A stretch of DNA of 64,000 nt from the NCBI GenBank assembly GCA_017616655.1, contig JAFZXU010000061.1:124001-188000 (forward strand), given 5' to 3'. Numbering within the stretch: the stretch's first letter is position 1; every line of letters begins with the position of its first letter. The stretch comes from Bacteroidales bacterium. Its GTDB lineage: Bacteria > Bacteroidota > Bacteroidia > Bacteroidales > UBA932. Under the pieces are notes generated by a model, which saw only the letters and a program-made list of their open reading frames with translations, had not been told where the DNA came from and did not search any database. Positions 8,483 through 20,115 of this stretch are shown one piece after another. The translations under genes and the position numbers were made by a program.

Positions 8483-8917
8483 ATGGAAGAGGATGTGAAA
8501 TATATGCAGGAGGCGCTGCGCGAGGCCCGCAAGGCGCTGGAAGCCGGGGAGGTCCCCATAGGCGCGGTGGTGGTCTGCAAGGGACGCATCATTGCCCGCG
8601 GCCACAACCTGACCGAAACCCTGAACGACGTCACCGCCCACGCGGAGATGCAGACAATTACCATGGCGGCCGACTGGCTTGGAGGCAAGTATCTGAACGA
8701 CTGTACTTTATATGTGACCGTGGAGCCCTGCCCGATGTGTGCCGCCGCCCTCAACTGGGCCCAGGTGGGCCGTATCGTATATGGCGCCGCAGACCCGCGC
8801 CGAGGCTGTTCATTGTTCAATCCTTCGCTTCTGCACCCGCGCACGGAAGTTGCCTCCGGCATACTTGCCGAAGAGTGTTCCGCTCTGATGAAGGATTTCT
8901 TCAAGGAGAAGAGGTAG
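8483..8917 (+). CDS. tadA: tRNA-specific adenosine deaminase / nucleoside deaminase
   Basis: A 144-residue zinc deaminase. HAEM (His about 52, catalytic Glu 54) and PCPMCAAAL (Cys about 83 and 86) form the zinc site. EVPIGAVVV and ARGHNLTETLNDVTAHAE are typical of TadA, which converts A34 to inosine in tRNA-Arg. A guanine-deaminase-like relative is less likely given the length and the C-terminal FNPSLLHPRTEV segment. Translated just after pnuC, with a two-base gap. Confidence 0.88.
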   Translation: MEEDVKYMQEALREARKALEAGEVPIGAVVVCKGRIIARGHNLTETLNDVTAHAEMQTITMAADWLGGKYLNDCTLYVTVEPCPMCAAALNWAQVGRIVYGAADPRRGCSLFNPSLLHPRTEVASGILAEECSALMKDFFKEKR

Positions 8918-8919
8918 CC

Positions 8920-10137
8920 CTATTTCCCGGAGGTCTTTCCGGCCAGAAGGGCGGTGATGTAGCCGATAAGGCCCACTCCCGCTATGATGAGCAGGATGTC
9001 GAGCACCTTTACGACCACAGGATAGGCATCCACCACGAAATTGCCTGGCATCTTGACAAAGCCGAACCTCTGCTGCAGGAAGCAGACCAGAAGACCGACG
9101 ACTACTCCGACAATAATGCCTAACGCCGATATCATCAGGCTCTCTTTCAGAAAGATACGGTTGATGAACCGCTTCTCGGCGCCCATTGCTTCGAGGATTG
9201 CCATATCGTCCTGCTTCTCGATCCGCAGCATCGATAGCGAGCCGAGAATGTTGAAGGAGATGATAATCATCACGAAGAGCAGAATCAGGTAGATGGCAAT
9301 CTTCTCGTAGGAGAGCATCTTGTAGAGCATCTCGTTCTGCTGGCGGCGGTTCTTGACGGTAAAATCGTCACCCGCCAGCGCTGAGATACGTTTCTGAAGC
9401 GCCTGTGCCACCACTCCGTTCTCTCCGATGCGGGTGCTGTCGGCATAGATTTCCAACGCCGAAACCTCGTTTTCGTACTCAAGCAGTTCCCTGAGGGATT
9501 CCAGCGGAATGAAGACGTACTTCTTGTCGAACCCCTGCTCAAGCGAGAGCACTCCGGAGGGACGCAGCTTGGTCATATTGAGCGAAGCCATCGGGTCGAG
9601 CAGGGAAACCTCTTCCGTCCGGGAGGGAAAATAGACCTCCAGCGGGGTCAGGAATGAGGTCCGCAGTCCCAGTTCCAGCGCCAGCGTGCGCCCTATCACC
9701 GCCTCCTTCAGGGCGTTGTACTCCAGTTCGAACTCACCCTCCACGATAAAGTCCCGCAGTCCGGTCACCGAGCAGTAGGAGGAATCAACCCCCTTTGCAG
9801 TAGCCACAGCGTTGCGGTCGCCGTATTTCAGATAGACATTCTCCTCGATGACGCCGCAGACGGTGCGCACCCCTTCAAGGGATTTAAGTTCCCCGAGGAA
9901 CTCATCGGAAGGGGTAAAGACCTTGCCGGCCTTCGGAGTGACCAGCAGGTCGGGAGTGTAGCTGTTGTTGAAGGAACGGACTATGCCGTCGAATCCGTTG
10001 TAGATGGAGAGGATTATGACCAGAGCCGCGCAGCCGATGGCGATTCCCGCCGCCGAGATGCCTGAGATTATGTTGATTACATTGTGCGACTTCTTGGCGA
10101 ACAGGTAGCGGCCTGCTATGAATCCCGAGAGGTCCAT
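8920..10137 (-). CDS. LolC/LolE-type ABC transporter permease (FtsX/MacB fold)
   Basis: A 405-residue protein with the Lol permease layout: helix 1 at about 18-42 (NIISGISAAGIAIGCAALVI), a large periplasmic domain (about 45-265), then three helices (about 270-300, 320-345, 365-395). The last three helices with MLRIEKQDDMAILEAMGA (the coupling segment) are the FtsX domain. Such permeases extract lipoproteins from the inner membrane together with an ATPase of the LolD type; no ATPase gene is adjacent. The ATG at 10137 overlaps the rbfA stop (TGATG); a GTG one codon earlier is less likely. Confidence 0.85.
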   Translation of the reverse strand: MDLSGFIAGRYLFAKKSHNVINIISGISAAGIAIGCAALVIILSIYNGFDGIVRSFNNSYTPDLLVTPKAGKVFTPSDEFLGELKSLEGVRTVCGVIEENVYLKYGDRNAVATAKGVDSSYCSVTGLRDFIVEGEFELEYNALKEAVIGRTLALELGLRTSFLTPLEVYFPSRTEEVSLLDPMASLNMTKLRPSGVLSLEQGFDKKYVFIPLESLRELLEYENEVSALEIYADSTRIGENGVVAQALQKRISALAGDDFTVKNRRQQNEMLYKMLSYEKIAIYLILLFVMIIISFNILGSLSMLRIEKQDDMAILEAMGAEKRFINRIFLKESLMISALGIIVGVVVGLLVCFLQQRFGFVKMPGNFVVDAYPVVVKVLDILLIIAGVGLIGYITALLAGKTSGK

Positions 10138-10487
10138 CACTTCCTGAGCAGTTCGTCGATATGCTCCACGTAGTCGAGAGAGTCGTCCAGATAGAATGCC
10201 AGTTCAGGCACGATGCGCAGCTGCTTTGCCACCAGATGGCCCAGTTCTCCGCGCAGGCTGCGGTTGTTTTCCTCAAGGAGTTCCATCACTTTTTCCGCCT
10301 TTGCGGAGGGAAAGATGCTGACGTAAACCTTGGCAAGGGAGAGGTCGGAGCTGATTTTCACCCCGCTCACGGTGACCATAGCCCCGTCGAAGGCGGCCAT
10401 CCCGCGCCCGCGGATAATCTCCGCGAGGTCCCGCTGGATTTCACGGGCCACCTTTTTCTGGCGGGTGTTTTCTGTGAACTCTGCCAT
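10137..10487 (-). CDS. rbfA: 30S ribosome-binding factor A
   Basis: A 116-residue KH-fold protein. RQKKVAREIQRDLAEII at the N-terminus and VTVSGVKISSDLSLAKVYVS are the RbfA signatures. It assists 30S maturation and cold adaptation. The start at 10485-10487 begins MAEFTENTRQKK, two bases after the tyrS stop. Sits between tyrS and the Lol-type permease in one transcript. Confidence 0.92.
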   Translation of the reverse strand: MAEFTENTRQKKVAREIQRDLAEIIRGRGMAAFDGAMVTVSGVKISSDLSLAKVYVSIFPSAKAEKVMELLEENNRSLRGELGHLVAKQLRIVPELAFYLDDSLDYVEHIDELLRK

Positions 10488-10489
10488 CG

Positions 10490-11779
10490 CTATTCGAATT
10501 TGAGGATGTAGTAATTCTTCTTGCCCTTCTGCACGAGGATGTACTTGCCATCCAGCAGCATATCGGCCGTGAACCGGAAGGCGGTGTCCGTCACCTTCTC
10601 CTTGTTGACGGAGACTCCGCCGCCCTGGATCATCTTGCGGCACTCGCCCTTGCTGGGGAATACGTCGGTGGTGATTGCCAGGGTCTCGATGATGTCGCAG
10701 GGGAAGAGGCTCTTGGAGAGGGAGTATTGAGGCACGCCGTCGAATACGGAGAGAAATGTCCTCTCGTCGAGGCTCTTCAGATCGTCAGCGGTAGCCTTGC
10801 CGAAGAGGATCTGGGAGGCCTTGAGCGCCTTGTCGTACTCCGCCTTACCGTGGACCATTATGGTAATCTCCTTTGCCAGAAGTTTCTGCAGCTCACGGGC
10901 TCCGGGGTTCTCGCGGTGCGCCGCAATAGCCGATTCGATGGTTTCGCGGTCGAGCATCGTGAAGATCTTGATGTAGCGCTCGGCGTCCTCGTCGCTGACG
11001 TTCAGCCAGAACTGGTAGAACTCATAAGGGGAGGTGCGCTCCGCGTCGAGCCATACGTTGCCCTTCTCGGTCTTGCCGAACTTGGTGCCGTCCGCCTTGC
11101 GGATGAGGGGACAGGTAAGTGCGAAAGCGCTGCCGCCGTCCATCCTGCGGATGAGTTCGGTGCCGGTGGTGATGTTGCCCCACTGGTCGCTTCCGCCCAG
11201 CTGGAGGACGCATCCCTTGTTCTTCCAGAGCCAGTAGAAATCGTAGCCCTGCATCAGCTGGTAGCTGAATTCGGTGAAGGACATACCCTCGCTGGAGTCT
11301 CGGCTGAGGCGCTTCTTGACGGAGTCCTTCGCCATCATGTAGTTGACGGTGATATGCTTTCCTATGTCGCGGATGAAGTTGATGAAGCTGTAGTCCTTCA
11401 TCCAGTCGTAGTTGTTGACGAGCTCGGCCTTGTTGGGGGCGTCGGAGTCGAAGTCGAGGAAGCGGCCCAGCTGCGCCTTGATGCAACCCACATTGTGGTT
11501 GAGGGTCTCCTCGTCGAGCAGGTTGCGCTCGGCAGATTTCATCGAAGGGTCTCCGATCATTCCCGTAGCGCCTCCCACCAGGGCGATGGGCTTGTGCCCG
11601 CAGTTCTGGAAGTGCTTGAGTATCATCACGCTCACAAGATGTCCGATATGCAGCGAATCCGCCGTAGGGTCGATTCCCACATAAGCGGCCGAGGGGCCTT
11701 CCATCAGTTTCTCCTCCGTTCCGGGCATGATGTCCTGGATCATCCCCCTCCACTTGAGTTCTTCAACGAAATTCTTCAT
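10490..11779 (-). CDS. tyrS: Tyrosyl-tRNA synthetase
   Basis: A 429-residue class I synthetase. The HIGH motif appears as [11 protein letters not shown] (about residues 37-47), and the KMSKS loop as TKFGKT (about residue 230). The C-terminal S4-like RNA-binding domain ([25 protein letters not shown]) covers the last 70 residues. It attaches tyrosine to tRNA-Tyr. Ten bases separate it from the upstream phosphopantetheinyl transferase gene. Confidence 0.96.
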   Translation of the reverse strand: MKNFVEELKWRGMIQDIMPGTEEKLMEGPSAAYVGIDPTADSLHIGHLVSVMILKHFQNCGHKPIALVGGATGMIGDPSMKSAERNLLDEETLNHNVGCIKAQLGRFLDFDSDAPNKAELVNNYDWMKDYSFINFIRDIGKHITVNYMMAKDSVKKRLSRDSSEGMSFTEFSYQLMQGYDFYWLWKNKGCVLQLGGSDQWGNITTGTELIRRMDGGSAFALTCPLIRKADGTKFGKTEKGNVWLDAERTSPYEFYQFWLNVSDEDAERYIKIFTMLDRETIESAIAAHRENPGARELQKLLAKEITIMVHGKAEYDKALKASQILFGKATADDLKSLDERTFLSVFDGVPQYSLSKSLFPCDIIETLAITTDVFPSKGECRKMIQGGGVSVNKEKVTDTAFRFTADMLLDGKYILVQKGKKNYYILKFE

Positions 11780-11789
11780 AATCAGTATG

Positions 11790-12434
11790 TTAATCTGCCT
11801 CTATAACCCAAACCATCGCGTGGTTGTCAAATACCATATACTCCAGCACGAACTCGACTTCGCTGCCGTCCTTGTGGAAGAAGGTCGCCTCTATCTCGCC
11901 CTCGTCGTGGGGGTTGAAGCGTTCGATCTCGATCTGCTCCGCGAAATCCACCCCGCTGAGGGACATCCTCTTGTAGATTGCCTCTTTGGCGCACCAGTAT
12001 ATGGCGAGCTGGAGGGTGCGGTTCTTCTCCGAAAGGTCGTCTATCTCATCCTCCGATAGCGCCTTTTTCTCCACTGCGGAGAAGTCGCGGTCGAGGGATT
12101 CAATGTCGATTCCCTGGTCCTCGTCGGGATGGAGGATGATTGCGACATACTCCTTCGTGTGGGAGATGCTGATTTCGGTGGCGAGATTCTGGAGGTAGGG
12201 ACGCCCGTTGTCGTGGTGTCCCAGATAGACCTTCTCGTCATCGAAAATGGTGTTGAGGAGGGCCCTTGTGGCAAGGCGCTCCTTGCGGCGGGCCTCACTG
12301 CCGATATAGGTGAGTTCTTCCAGTTCGTCGTCGGGAACCTGCGTGTTGCTGCGCAGCTCCTCTTCGGATTCCGTGATGTGCCACACGTAGATGGTGGCGT
12401 CGTTGTCGAGTTCTTTTTTAAGGTATAGTGCCAT
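11790..12434 (-). CDS. 4'-phosphopantetheinyl transferase superfamily protein
   Basis: A 214-residue Sfp-type (two-lobed) enzyme. The core motifs are [24 protein letters not shown] (Mg-binding Asp/Glu) and [11 protein letters not shown], the conserved KEAxxK helix. It transfers phosphopantetheine from CoA to acyl carrier proteins. This fits fabF 150 bases away on the same strand, although tRNA-Gln lies between. It begins 16 bases after the end of tRNA-Gln with no promoter box in between, so it is probably read from the tRNA transcript. Confidence 0.86.
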   Translation of the reverse strand: MALYLKKELDNDATIYVWHITESEEELRSNTQVPDDELEELTYIGSEARRKERLATRALLNTIFDDEKVYLGHHDNGRPYLQNLATEISISHTKEYVAIILHPDEDQGIDIESLDRDFSAVEKKALSEDEIDDLSEKNRTLQLAIYWCAKEAIYKRMSLSGVDFAEQIEIERFNPHDEGEIEATFFHKDGSEVEFVLEYMVFDNHAMVWVIEAD

Positions 12435-12450
12435 ATATTAATGGAATGTG

Positions 12451-12521
12451 TTGAGATACCAGGATTCGAACCTGGACTGGGAGAACCAAAATCTCTAGTG
12501 CTGCCATTACACCATATCTCA
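12451..12521 (-). tRNA. tRNA-Gln (anticodon TTG)
   Basis: Read on the minus strand, the acceptor arms TGAGATA and TATCTCA pair fully. The T arm is CCAGG / CCTGG around TTCGAAT. The anticodon loop TTTTGGT gives TTG, reading CAA (glutamine). The D arm contains GTGTAATGGCAGC. The 71-base mature length excludes CCA, which is not encoded (CAC follows the discriminator A). The outermost anticodon-stem pair is an A-C mismatch. Confidence 0.93.
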
Positions 12522-12561
12522 TCGTCTACCGGGGCTCCGCCCCAAACCCCGCGGCAAACCG

Positions 12562-12569
12562 CAAAGGTA
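12562..12569 (-). promoter_or_regulatory. -7 promoter element for tRNA-Gln
   Basis: TACCTTTG on the minus strand, 41 bases upstream of the mature tRNA 5' end. The intervening leader contains the G+C-rich hairpin GGGGCGGAGCCCC (12531-12543), which may also end fabF transcription. Confidence 0.5.
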
Positions 12570-12579
12570 CAAAAAATAA

Positions 12580-13836
<1,257 letters not shown>

Positions 13837-13862
13837 ATTTAAGTTTGCGATGGTTTGAACCT

Positions 13863-13893
13863 CAAATATACGGCTTATTTGCGTCTTTGCAAA
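13863..13893 (-). promoter_or_regulatory. fabF promoter (TTTG, 19 bases, TATATTTG)
   Basis: On the minus strand TTTG (13890-13893) and TATATTTG (13863-13870) are separated by 19 bases, a complete match to the Bacteroidota housekeeping consensus. Confidence 0.7.
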
Positions 13894-13911
13894 ATCCTGA
13901 CTGATGCGGGA

Positions 13912-16860
13912 TTACTTCATATTGTGGTTGAAGATGACCTGCCAGGTGTTGAGCCCCTCGCCGGTGCGGGCGTAGCGCACTCCGATGGTGATTTCGCTGC
14001 CGATGCGGAAGAAGTGGCCGCTGACAAGAACGTCAGCGCCGTAGGAATAGAGATACCTGGGCCCGGATTCTCCGGTCTTCGAAGGGAGGCTGACTACGAG
14101 GCCGTTGTCGGCGACATACTCCTCCACCTCGGCGTAAACGGGGCTTCGGTTGATGGCGAAGTCGGCGAAAGGGACCACCTGCATCCTGCTCAGGTAATAT
14201 AGCCAGGGCCAGGTGACGTCGCCCAGATAGATGAAGATGCCGTAGTCGGCGGTGAATTTGGCATAGTCCGTCAGGGGCATCGACTTGTAGCCGCGAGGCT
14301 GTTTGGCCAGGTTGGAGAGGGCATAGACAGGTGCCGCGAATCGCCCCTGGTCGCCCGCAGCCTGCCACTGCTTCTGGAATCCTGCGGTCAATTTGAGGCT
14401 CTGGTCCTTGGTGAAGCCCGGGAGGTAGCCGTACGTGTAGATATAAGAGAGGTCTCGTGTGCCGAAACCGTCAATAGCCCGCCGCCCGTCGAGTTCCACT
14501 CCGAAGCCGAGGCGTGGTGAGAGTTGCCTCTTGGAGCGTTCCAGCATGCTGTACCAGCGGGCGCCGTAGGTGAGATTGAAGATGCCGTCGTTGCACCAGT
14601 CGCCCTGCACATAGGGGATAAGTCCGCGGTTCCAGCCGCCCCTGCTGAAGTTCCAGGGAATGTAAACCCTTGCCCCGGCGTCGATCGAGAAGGGTTTTCC
14701 CTTCCCTTCGTTAAGAAGTTCGTGGTCGTTGAAGTCGGCGGTCAGCTCGATGGCCGGATACCAGCCGGTGTAGTTGAAGTTGATGTGTCCGGTATGCCGC
14801 TTGTCGTGGTATTCATAACCCAGCTGGGTTACGGCGGTGCCGAGGGTGTTCTGCGAAATGACGGTGGCTCCGAGTCCGACAAGCTGGTAAAGCTCGTCGT
14901 AGCTCATTTTCATTATGCGGTTGACGCTGCCGTAGAAGGGGGCCCAGGAGTGGAAGTTGAAGATATGTCCCGCCTTGCGGTATGGCCTGCTCTCCAACGC
15001 CCAAATCTCCTCCGAGATACGTGAGAGAGCGGTATCTGCGCTGAAATCCAGCGTATTGAGGGCTATGTCGTTCATATGCTCCGCCATCGGATATGCCGCC
15101 CTGGCGTTGCGATCGATAGTCACGGGCTTCCATTCGAGCGAGTCGGCCGCTATGCGTACCGGATGCATGCCGCGGCTGTCGTAATCGCCGCAGACAAGGT
15201 CGCCTCCGGCCTCGAAAGTGGGATAAAACTGCCCGAAACGGGCATTTGCCGCTTTGGTCAGGGTGCATTCAGCGGGAGAATAGCGGTAAATCTGGCATAT
15301 TCCGTCGCGGTCGCTCACGAAGTTCAGATTGCTGCCCGAGACGCTAAGATGCTGCAGATAACTGTGCTGGTCCCCGATCTCGCAACGCCATTCGGAGGCC
15401 TCTCCGCCCTCTGTAGGGATGCTGTAAAGGCCCTGCCCTTTTTCCGTGATTATCAGGGCATAGAGCCTTCCGCCGGCCTCTGCGGTTTCGGTAATCTGGC
15501 CGCCGTCGGGCGCAGGGATCTCGCGGAGCACCCTGCCGCTGCGGCTGTCAATCATCAGGCAGGAAGAGCCCCCTTCGACCTTGTATTCCGCCACGAAAAG
15601 GGCATCGCCGGAGGCGGAAACGGAAGGGTTGAACCAGCGTGTTCCCCGTGAAACATTCCGCGTCTTTCCGTTAGCGGGGTCATAGCTGCGGATGATGGAA
15701 CTGCTGCGGAGTTCCCACCTTGGGTCGGGCACCTCTTCAGACCAGAAAAGCCTGCCGTCGGGACTTGAAGAAATGCGGCCCGCCTTCTCCGAAAAGGCCC
15801 TGAGCCGCTTCTGCCTGCCGTTTCTGTCTATGTGCACCAGCTGCTTGGCATACTGCATACCATTCTTGGTTGCGAAGGCGCCGCCGTCAGCGTCAGGTAC
15901 GATGTCGCGCCATTCTGTGTAGAGCCTCTCCTCCTTGCCGAGCAACGGCGAAGTCTGGGTATAATGGCCTCGGCGGATGAAATCGTCGCTCCAGATGGTC
16001 GGGTAGAAGGCGCTGATAAAGCGCCAGTGCTTGCGGACGGTCTTGTTGGAGGCGGCCAGGAAACTCTTGTTCCAATAGCCGAAGATGTCCCACCAGTCCT
16101 TCATCTGATAGGCAAGCGCGTCTCCCATCGCATACCAGTTGCCCGAGTAGAAGCGCATGTTGCTGTTGATGATATAGCCGAAGGCCTCGGTGGAGGGGGT
16201 ATAGTCGCGGTAGGAGCCGTAGCGCCATCGGTCGTAGCTGCGGATGTCGTGCTCCACGAATGCGGCGCGGTAGAACATCAGCGCCTCTCCGTTGCGCCCG
16301 AATCCGGAGGGAGTCTCGTCTCCCACAAAGAGGGCAGCATCGCCCACTGCCTGCCATACAGAAGGGTAGAAGCCCACTCCGAAGGCCACTGCATGTTGTC
16401 CGAAGGGGCCATGCTGCATAAAGCGGAAGACGTGCGTGTCGTACTGCGCCATATAGCCGAGCAGCCGGTTGGTGTGAAGCGCCGTCTCCTCTTCGTAGTT
16501 GAGCGGCAGTCCGCCGAAGGGCTTCGGGGTGGTGAATATTTCGAGCCTCTTCGGGCCCCAGGCTGCCGTGGAGTTGCCTGTGATGGCATACGGATGCAGT
16601 ACGATGGGAACCTTCGGGTTGGTTATGCGCATCCCGGCCTGTGCGTGGTCGCGGCTCTTCTCAAAGAGATACAGATACCTTTTCGCCAGCGAATCCATCC
16701 CCTGCGGGTAGATGACGCTGTAATGGTCATAATCCATCTGGCGCCACTTCACGCCGGCCGGATCGGAGCCGGCGGTAAAATACTGCGCCGCCGCCTCCGG
16801 CATCGCCGAAAGCAGCAGCGTCAGGGCCGCTATCATTAGCTTGGAGAGGAGTCTTACCAT
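13912..16860 (-). CDS. Large outer-membrane protein: degenerate gluzincin-like domain, beta-propeller and C-terminal barrel
   Basis: 982 residues with a signal peptide (about 1-25, cleavage after EAAA). Residues about 30-280 resemble the peptidase-MA-like domain found in related Bacteroidota proteins, including YGSYRDYTPSTEAFGY, but where an HExxH zinc motif is expected the sequence reads ALHTNRLLGYM, and the expected EGDA is VGDA. Residues about 330-600 look like a TolB/WD40-type propeller (SSPDGRLFWSEE, SVSGSNLNFVSDRDG). The last 330 residues are rich in alternating aromatic strands and end in NTWQVIFNHNMK, consistent with a beta-barrel. The start at 16860 gives a clean signal peptide and sits close to a strong promoter. 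The function is unknown. Confidence 0.7.
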   Translation of the reverse strand: MVRLLSKLMIAALTLLLSAMPEAAAQYFTAGSDPAGVKWRQMDYDHYSVIYPQGMDSLAKRYLYLFEKSRDHAQAGMRITNPKVPIVLHPYAITGNSTAAWGPKRLEIFTTPKPFGGLPLNYEEETALHTNRLLGYMAQYDTHVFRFMQHGPFGQHAVAFGVGFYPSVWQAVGDAALFVGDETPSGFGRNGEALMFYRAAFVEHDIRSYDRWRYGSYRDYTPSTEAFGYIINSNMRFYSGNWYAMGDALAYQMKDWWDIFGYWNKSFLAASNKTVRKHWRFISAFYPTIWSDDFIRRGHYTQTSPLLGKEERLYTEWRDIVPDADGGAFATKNGMQYAKQLVHIDRNGRQKRLRAFSEKAGRISSSPDGRLFWSEEVPDPRWELRSSSIIRSYDPANGKTRNVSRGTRWFNPSVSASGDALFVAEYKVEGGSSCLMIDSRSGRVLREIPAPDGGQITETAEAGGRLYALIITEKGQGLYSIPTEGGEASEWRCEIGDQHSYLQHLSVSGSNLNFVSDRDGICQIYRYSPAECTLTKAANARFGQFYPTFEAGGDLVCGDYDSRGMHPVRIAADSLEWKPVTIDRNARAAYPMAEHMNDIALNTLDFSADTALSRISEEIWALESRPYRKAGHIFNFHSWAPFYGSVNRIMKMSYDELYQLVGLGATVISQNTLGTAVTQLGYEYHDKRHTGHINFNYTGWYPAIELTADFNDHELLNEGKGKPFSIDAGARVYIPWNFSRGGWNRGLIPYVQGDWCNDGIFNLTYGARWYSMLERSKRQLSPRLGFGVELDGRRAIDGFGTRDLSYIYTYGYLPGFTKDQSLKLTAGFQKQWQAAGDQGRFAAPVYALSNLAKQPRGYKSMPLTDYAKFTADYGIFIYLGDVTWPWLYYLSRMQVVPFADFAINRSPVYAEVEEYVADNGLVVSLPSKTGESGPRYLYSYGADVLVSGHFFRIGSEITIGVRYARTGEGLNTWQVIFNHNMK

Positions 16861-16869
16861 TGCAAACCA

Positions 16870-16903
16870 CAAAGATAACAAAAATAGGACCGCGATGCCC
16901 AAA
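16870..16903 (-). promoter_or_regulatory. Promoter of the large outer-membrane protein gene
   Basis: Minus-strand TTTG (16900-16903), 22 bases, then TATCTTTG (16870-16877). The -7 box ends nine bases before the ATG, so the leader would be only about five bases. Confidence 0.6.
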
Positions 16904-16944
16904 TTCGTCCTGGAGTCTAAAGCGCTCTGTTTTAGGACTTAAAA

Positions 16945-16978
16945 CAAATTAGGGTGTCAGAAATCTGGCACCCTAAAA
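16945..16978 (-). terminator. Rho-independent terminator of groSL
   Basis: Arms TTAGGGTGTCAG (16949-16960) and CTGGCACCCTAA (16965-16976) pair over 12 bases with one G-T wobble around an AAAT loop. On the minus strand the hairpin is followed by TTTGTTTT. It lies about 45 bases after the groL stop. Confidence 0.8.
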
Positions 16979-17021
16979 GTTGTTTTACTCTGATAATGAG
17001 TAACTTATGCTCCAGCCGCAA

Positions 17022-18668
<1,647 letters not shown>

Positions 18669-18941
18669 TTATTTGATGACTGCCACCACGTCGCTCTGAC
18701 GCATAATCAGATAATTCTTGCCGTCCACGGTGACTTCGGTGCCGGCATATTTGCCATAGAGAACTACGTCTCCGGCCTTGAGCTCCATAGGCTCGTCTTT
18801 CTTGCCGCCGCCAACTGCGATGACGGTGCCCTGCTGGGGTTTTTCCTTGGCTGTATCGGGAATGTACAGTCCGCTTGCGGTCTTGGTCTCAGCCTCCTTG
18901 GCCTCGATAAGGACCCTGTCTGCTAATGGTTTGATTGTCAT
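18669..18941 (-). CDS. groS: 10 kDa co-chaperonin GroES
   Basis: A 90-residue GroES starting [18 protein letters not shown]. The mobile loop [16 protein letters not shown] that binds GroEL and the [10 protein letters not shown] strand are intact. The ATG at 18939-18941 is chosen; the open frame extends 35 codons upstream but has no GroES-like content. No CIRCE operator is seen. Confidence 0.97.
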   Translation of the reverse strand: MTIKPLADRVLIEAKEAETKTASGLYIPDTAKEKPQQGTVIAVGGGKKDEPMELKAGDVVLYGKYAGTEVTVDGKNYLIMRQSDVVAVIK

Positions 18942-19014
18942 AATCCTTAATATTTTGATATTTTTGTAATTCAGTTTGGCGGCCGGAACTCTCCGGACGG
19001 CGGAGGAAACAGGG

Positions 19015-19047
19015 CAAATTGAGTGCCATCGCCGCGAAACTGACAAA
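19015..19047 (-). promoter_or_regulatory. groSL promoter
   Basis: Minus-strand TTTG (19044-19047), 21 bases, then TCAATTTG (19015-19022), one base off TAnnTTTG. The leader of about 70 bases contains an inverted repeat (CCGGA / TCCGG around ACTC, near 18983-18996). Confidence 0.5.
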
Positions 19048-19061
19048 ATGACACAGGCAAG

Positions 19062-20003
19062 ATGAAAAGAGTCGCGTTATATATAATGGTTTTGGCCTGC
19101 CTGGCCGCCTGCGGAAGTAACAATGGCAGCAAAATGAGAACGCAGGATGCCGGAAAGGAAACAGCTGTGAAGCCTAAGTTTCCCTATCCTGAGGTGCCGG
19201 CATACCTGTCGGAACCCTCTACAGCCCAGGAATATGCCGCCCTGCATTTCTGGGACAGATACTTCTCCGCGCCGCAGGATTACCAGAACCGCGACCTGAC
19301 CGAGGGCGGCTTCGCCTCCTATGCGATGCTGCTCAACTCCCTGCCGCCTGAAGTTTTGCGCAAGGCGCAGCAAACCCTTCTTGACAAGGCGGAAAAATCC
19401 CAGCGGGAGTGGCCGGAAGGCGGCATGTTCGACCTCATGACAGAATTCTGCAGCCACTATTTCGACGATCCCAACTCCCCCTACCGCGACGAGGAGTGCT
19501 ATCTGCCCGTGGTGGAGAAGATTCTTGAATGCGACCTTGCCGACGAGGCCGCAAAGGCGCGCGCGGCGCATCTCAGGCCGCTCATCAGCCTCAACCGCAC
19601 CGGCACAGTGGCTCACGACTTTACCTATACCCTGCGAAACGGCCGCAAGGGCACACTCCACGCCGTCAAGGCGGAGCGCACCCTGCTCTTTTTCAGCAAC
19701 CCCGGCTGCGAGAACTGCAAGGAAATAATCGACGCCCTCTCATCCTCCCCAAGGGTGGGCGCGATGATTGCCGAAGGCACCCTAAAAGTGGTCAACATCT
19801 ATCCCGACGCCGACCTCACGGAGTGGTACAAATACCTCTCGCACTATCCCGAAGAATGGATCACCGGCTTCGACGCCGAAGGCATCCTCAACAGCAACAG
19901 GATCTACTACATCCGCGCCATCCCCTCTCTTTATCTACTGGATGCAGAAAAGCGCGTCCTTCTCAAAGACGCGCCGCTCGAAAGGGTGCTTAAACGTTTA
20001 TAA
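19062..20003 (+). CDS. DUF5106/thioredoxin-like lipoprotein
   Basis: 313 residues. A signal peptide with lipobox LAACG (Cys about 17) predicts membrane anchoring. Residues about 40-165 resemble DUF5106, with a helical [20 protein letters not shown] segment. Residues about 190-310 are thioredoxin-like, with NPGCENCKE as the redox CxxC site and [11 protein letters not shown] as the cis-proline loop. This architecture in Bacteroidota is thought to serve periplasmic thiol-disulfide exchange; the partner is unknown. Divergent from groS, convergent with sufD. The start follows a 120-base shared regulatory gap. Confidence 0.78.
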   Translation: MKRVALYIMVLACLAACGSNNGSKMRTQDAGKETAVKPKFPYPEVPAYLSEPSTAQEYAALHFWDRYFSAPQDYQNRDLTEGGFASYAMLLNSLPPEVLRKAQQTLLDKAEKSQREWPEGGMFDLMTEFCSHYFDDPNSPYRDEECYLPVVEKILECDLADEAAKARAAHLRPLISLNRTGTVAHDFTYTLRNGRKGTLHAVKAERTLLFFSNPGCENCKEIIDALSSSPRVGAMIAEGTLKVVNIYPDADLTEWYKYLSHYPEEWITGFDAEGILNSNRIYYIRAIPSLYLLDAEKRVLLKDAPLERVLKRL

Positions 20004-20049
20004 GTTTTACTTCAAAAGTTGAGCGAGGGCGTTGTGGAGCGGAGGGTTC

Positions 20050-20082
20050 TTTCCGGCACGTCGCAAAGCGGCGGGACGGAAA
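20050..20082. terminator. Possible bidirectional terminator between the thioredoxin-like gene and sufD
   Basis: Arms of 15 bases pair at 12 positions: TTTCCG...GTCGC (20050-20064) with GCGGC...CGGAAA (20068-20082) around AAA. It sits in the 112-base convergent gap 20004-20115. T-tracts are weak on both sides. Confidence 0.4.
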
Positions 20083-20115
20083 AGGTTCCGACGCGCGAGG
20101 GGCAGGGCAAGAATA

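Noticed and set aside
19010..19035. Possible CIRCE operator upstream of groS
   Set aside because: Only one half-site (GGCACTC) resembles TTAGCACTC; the second half is not found at the required nine-base spacing.
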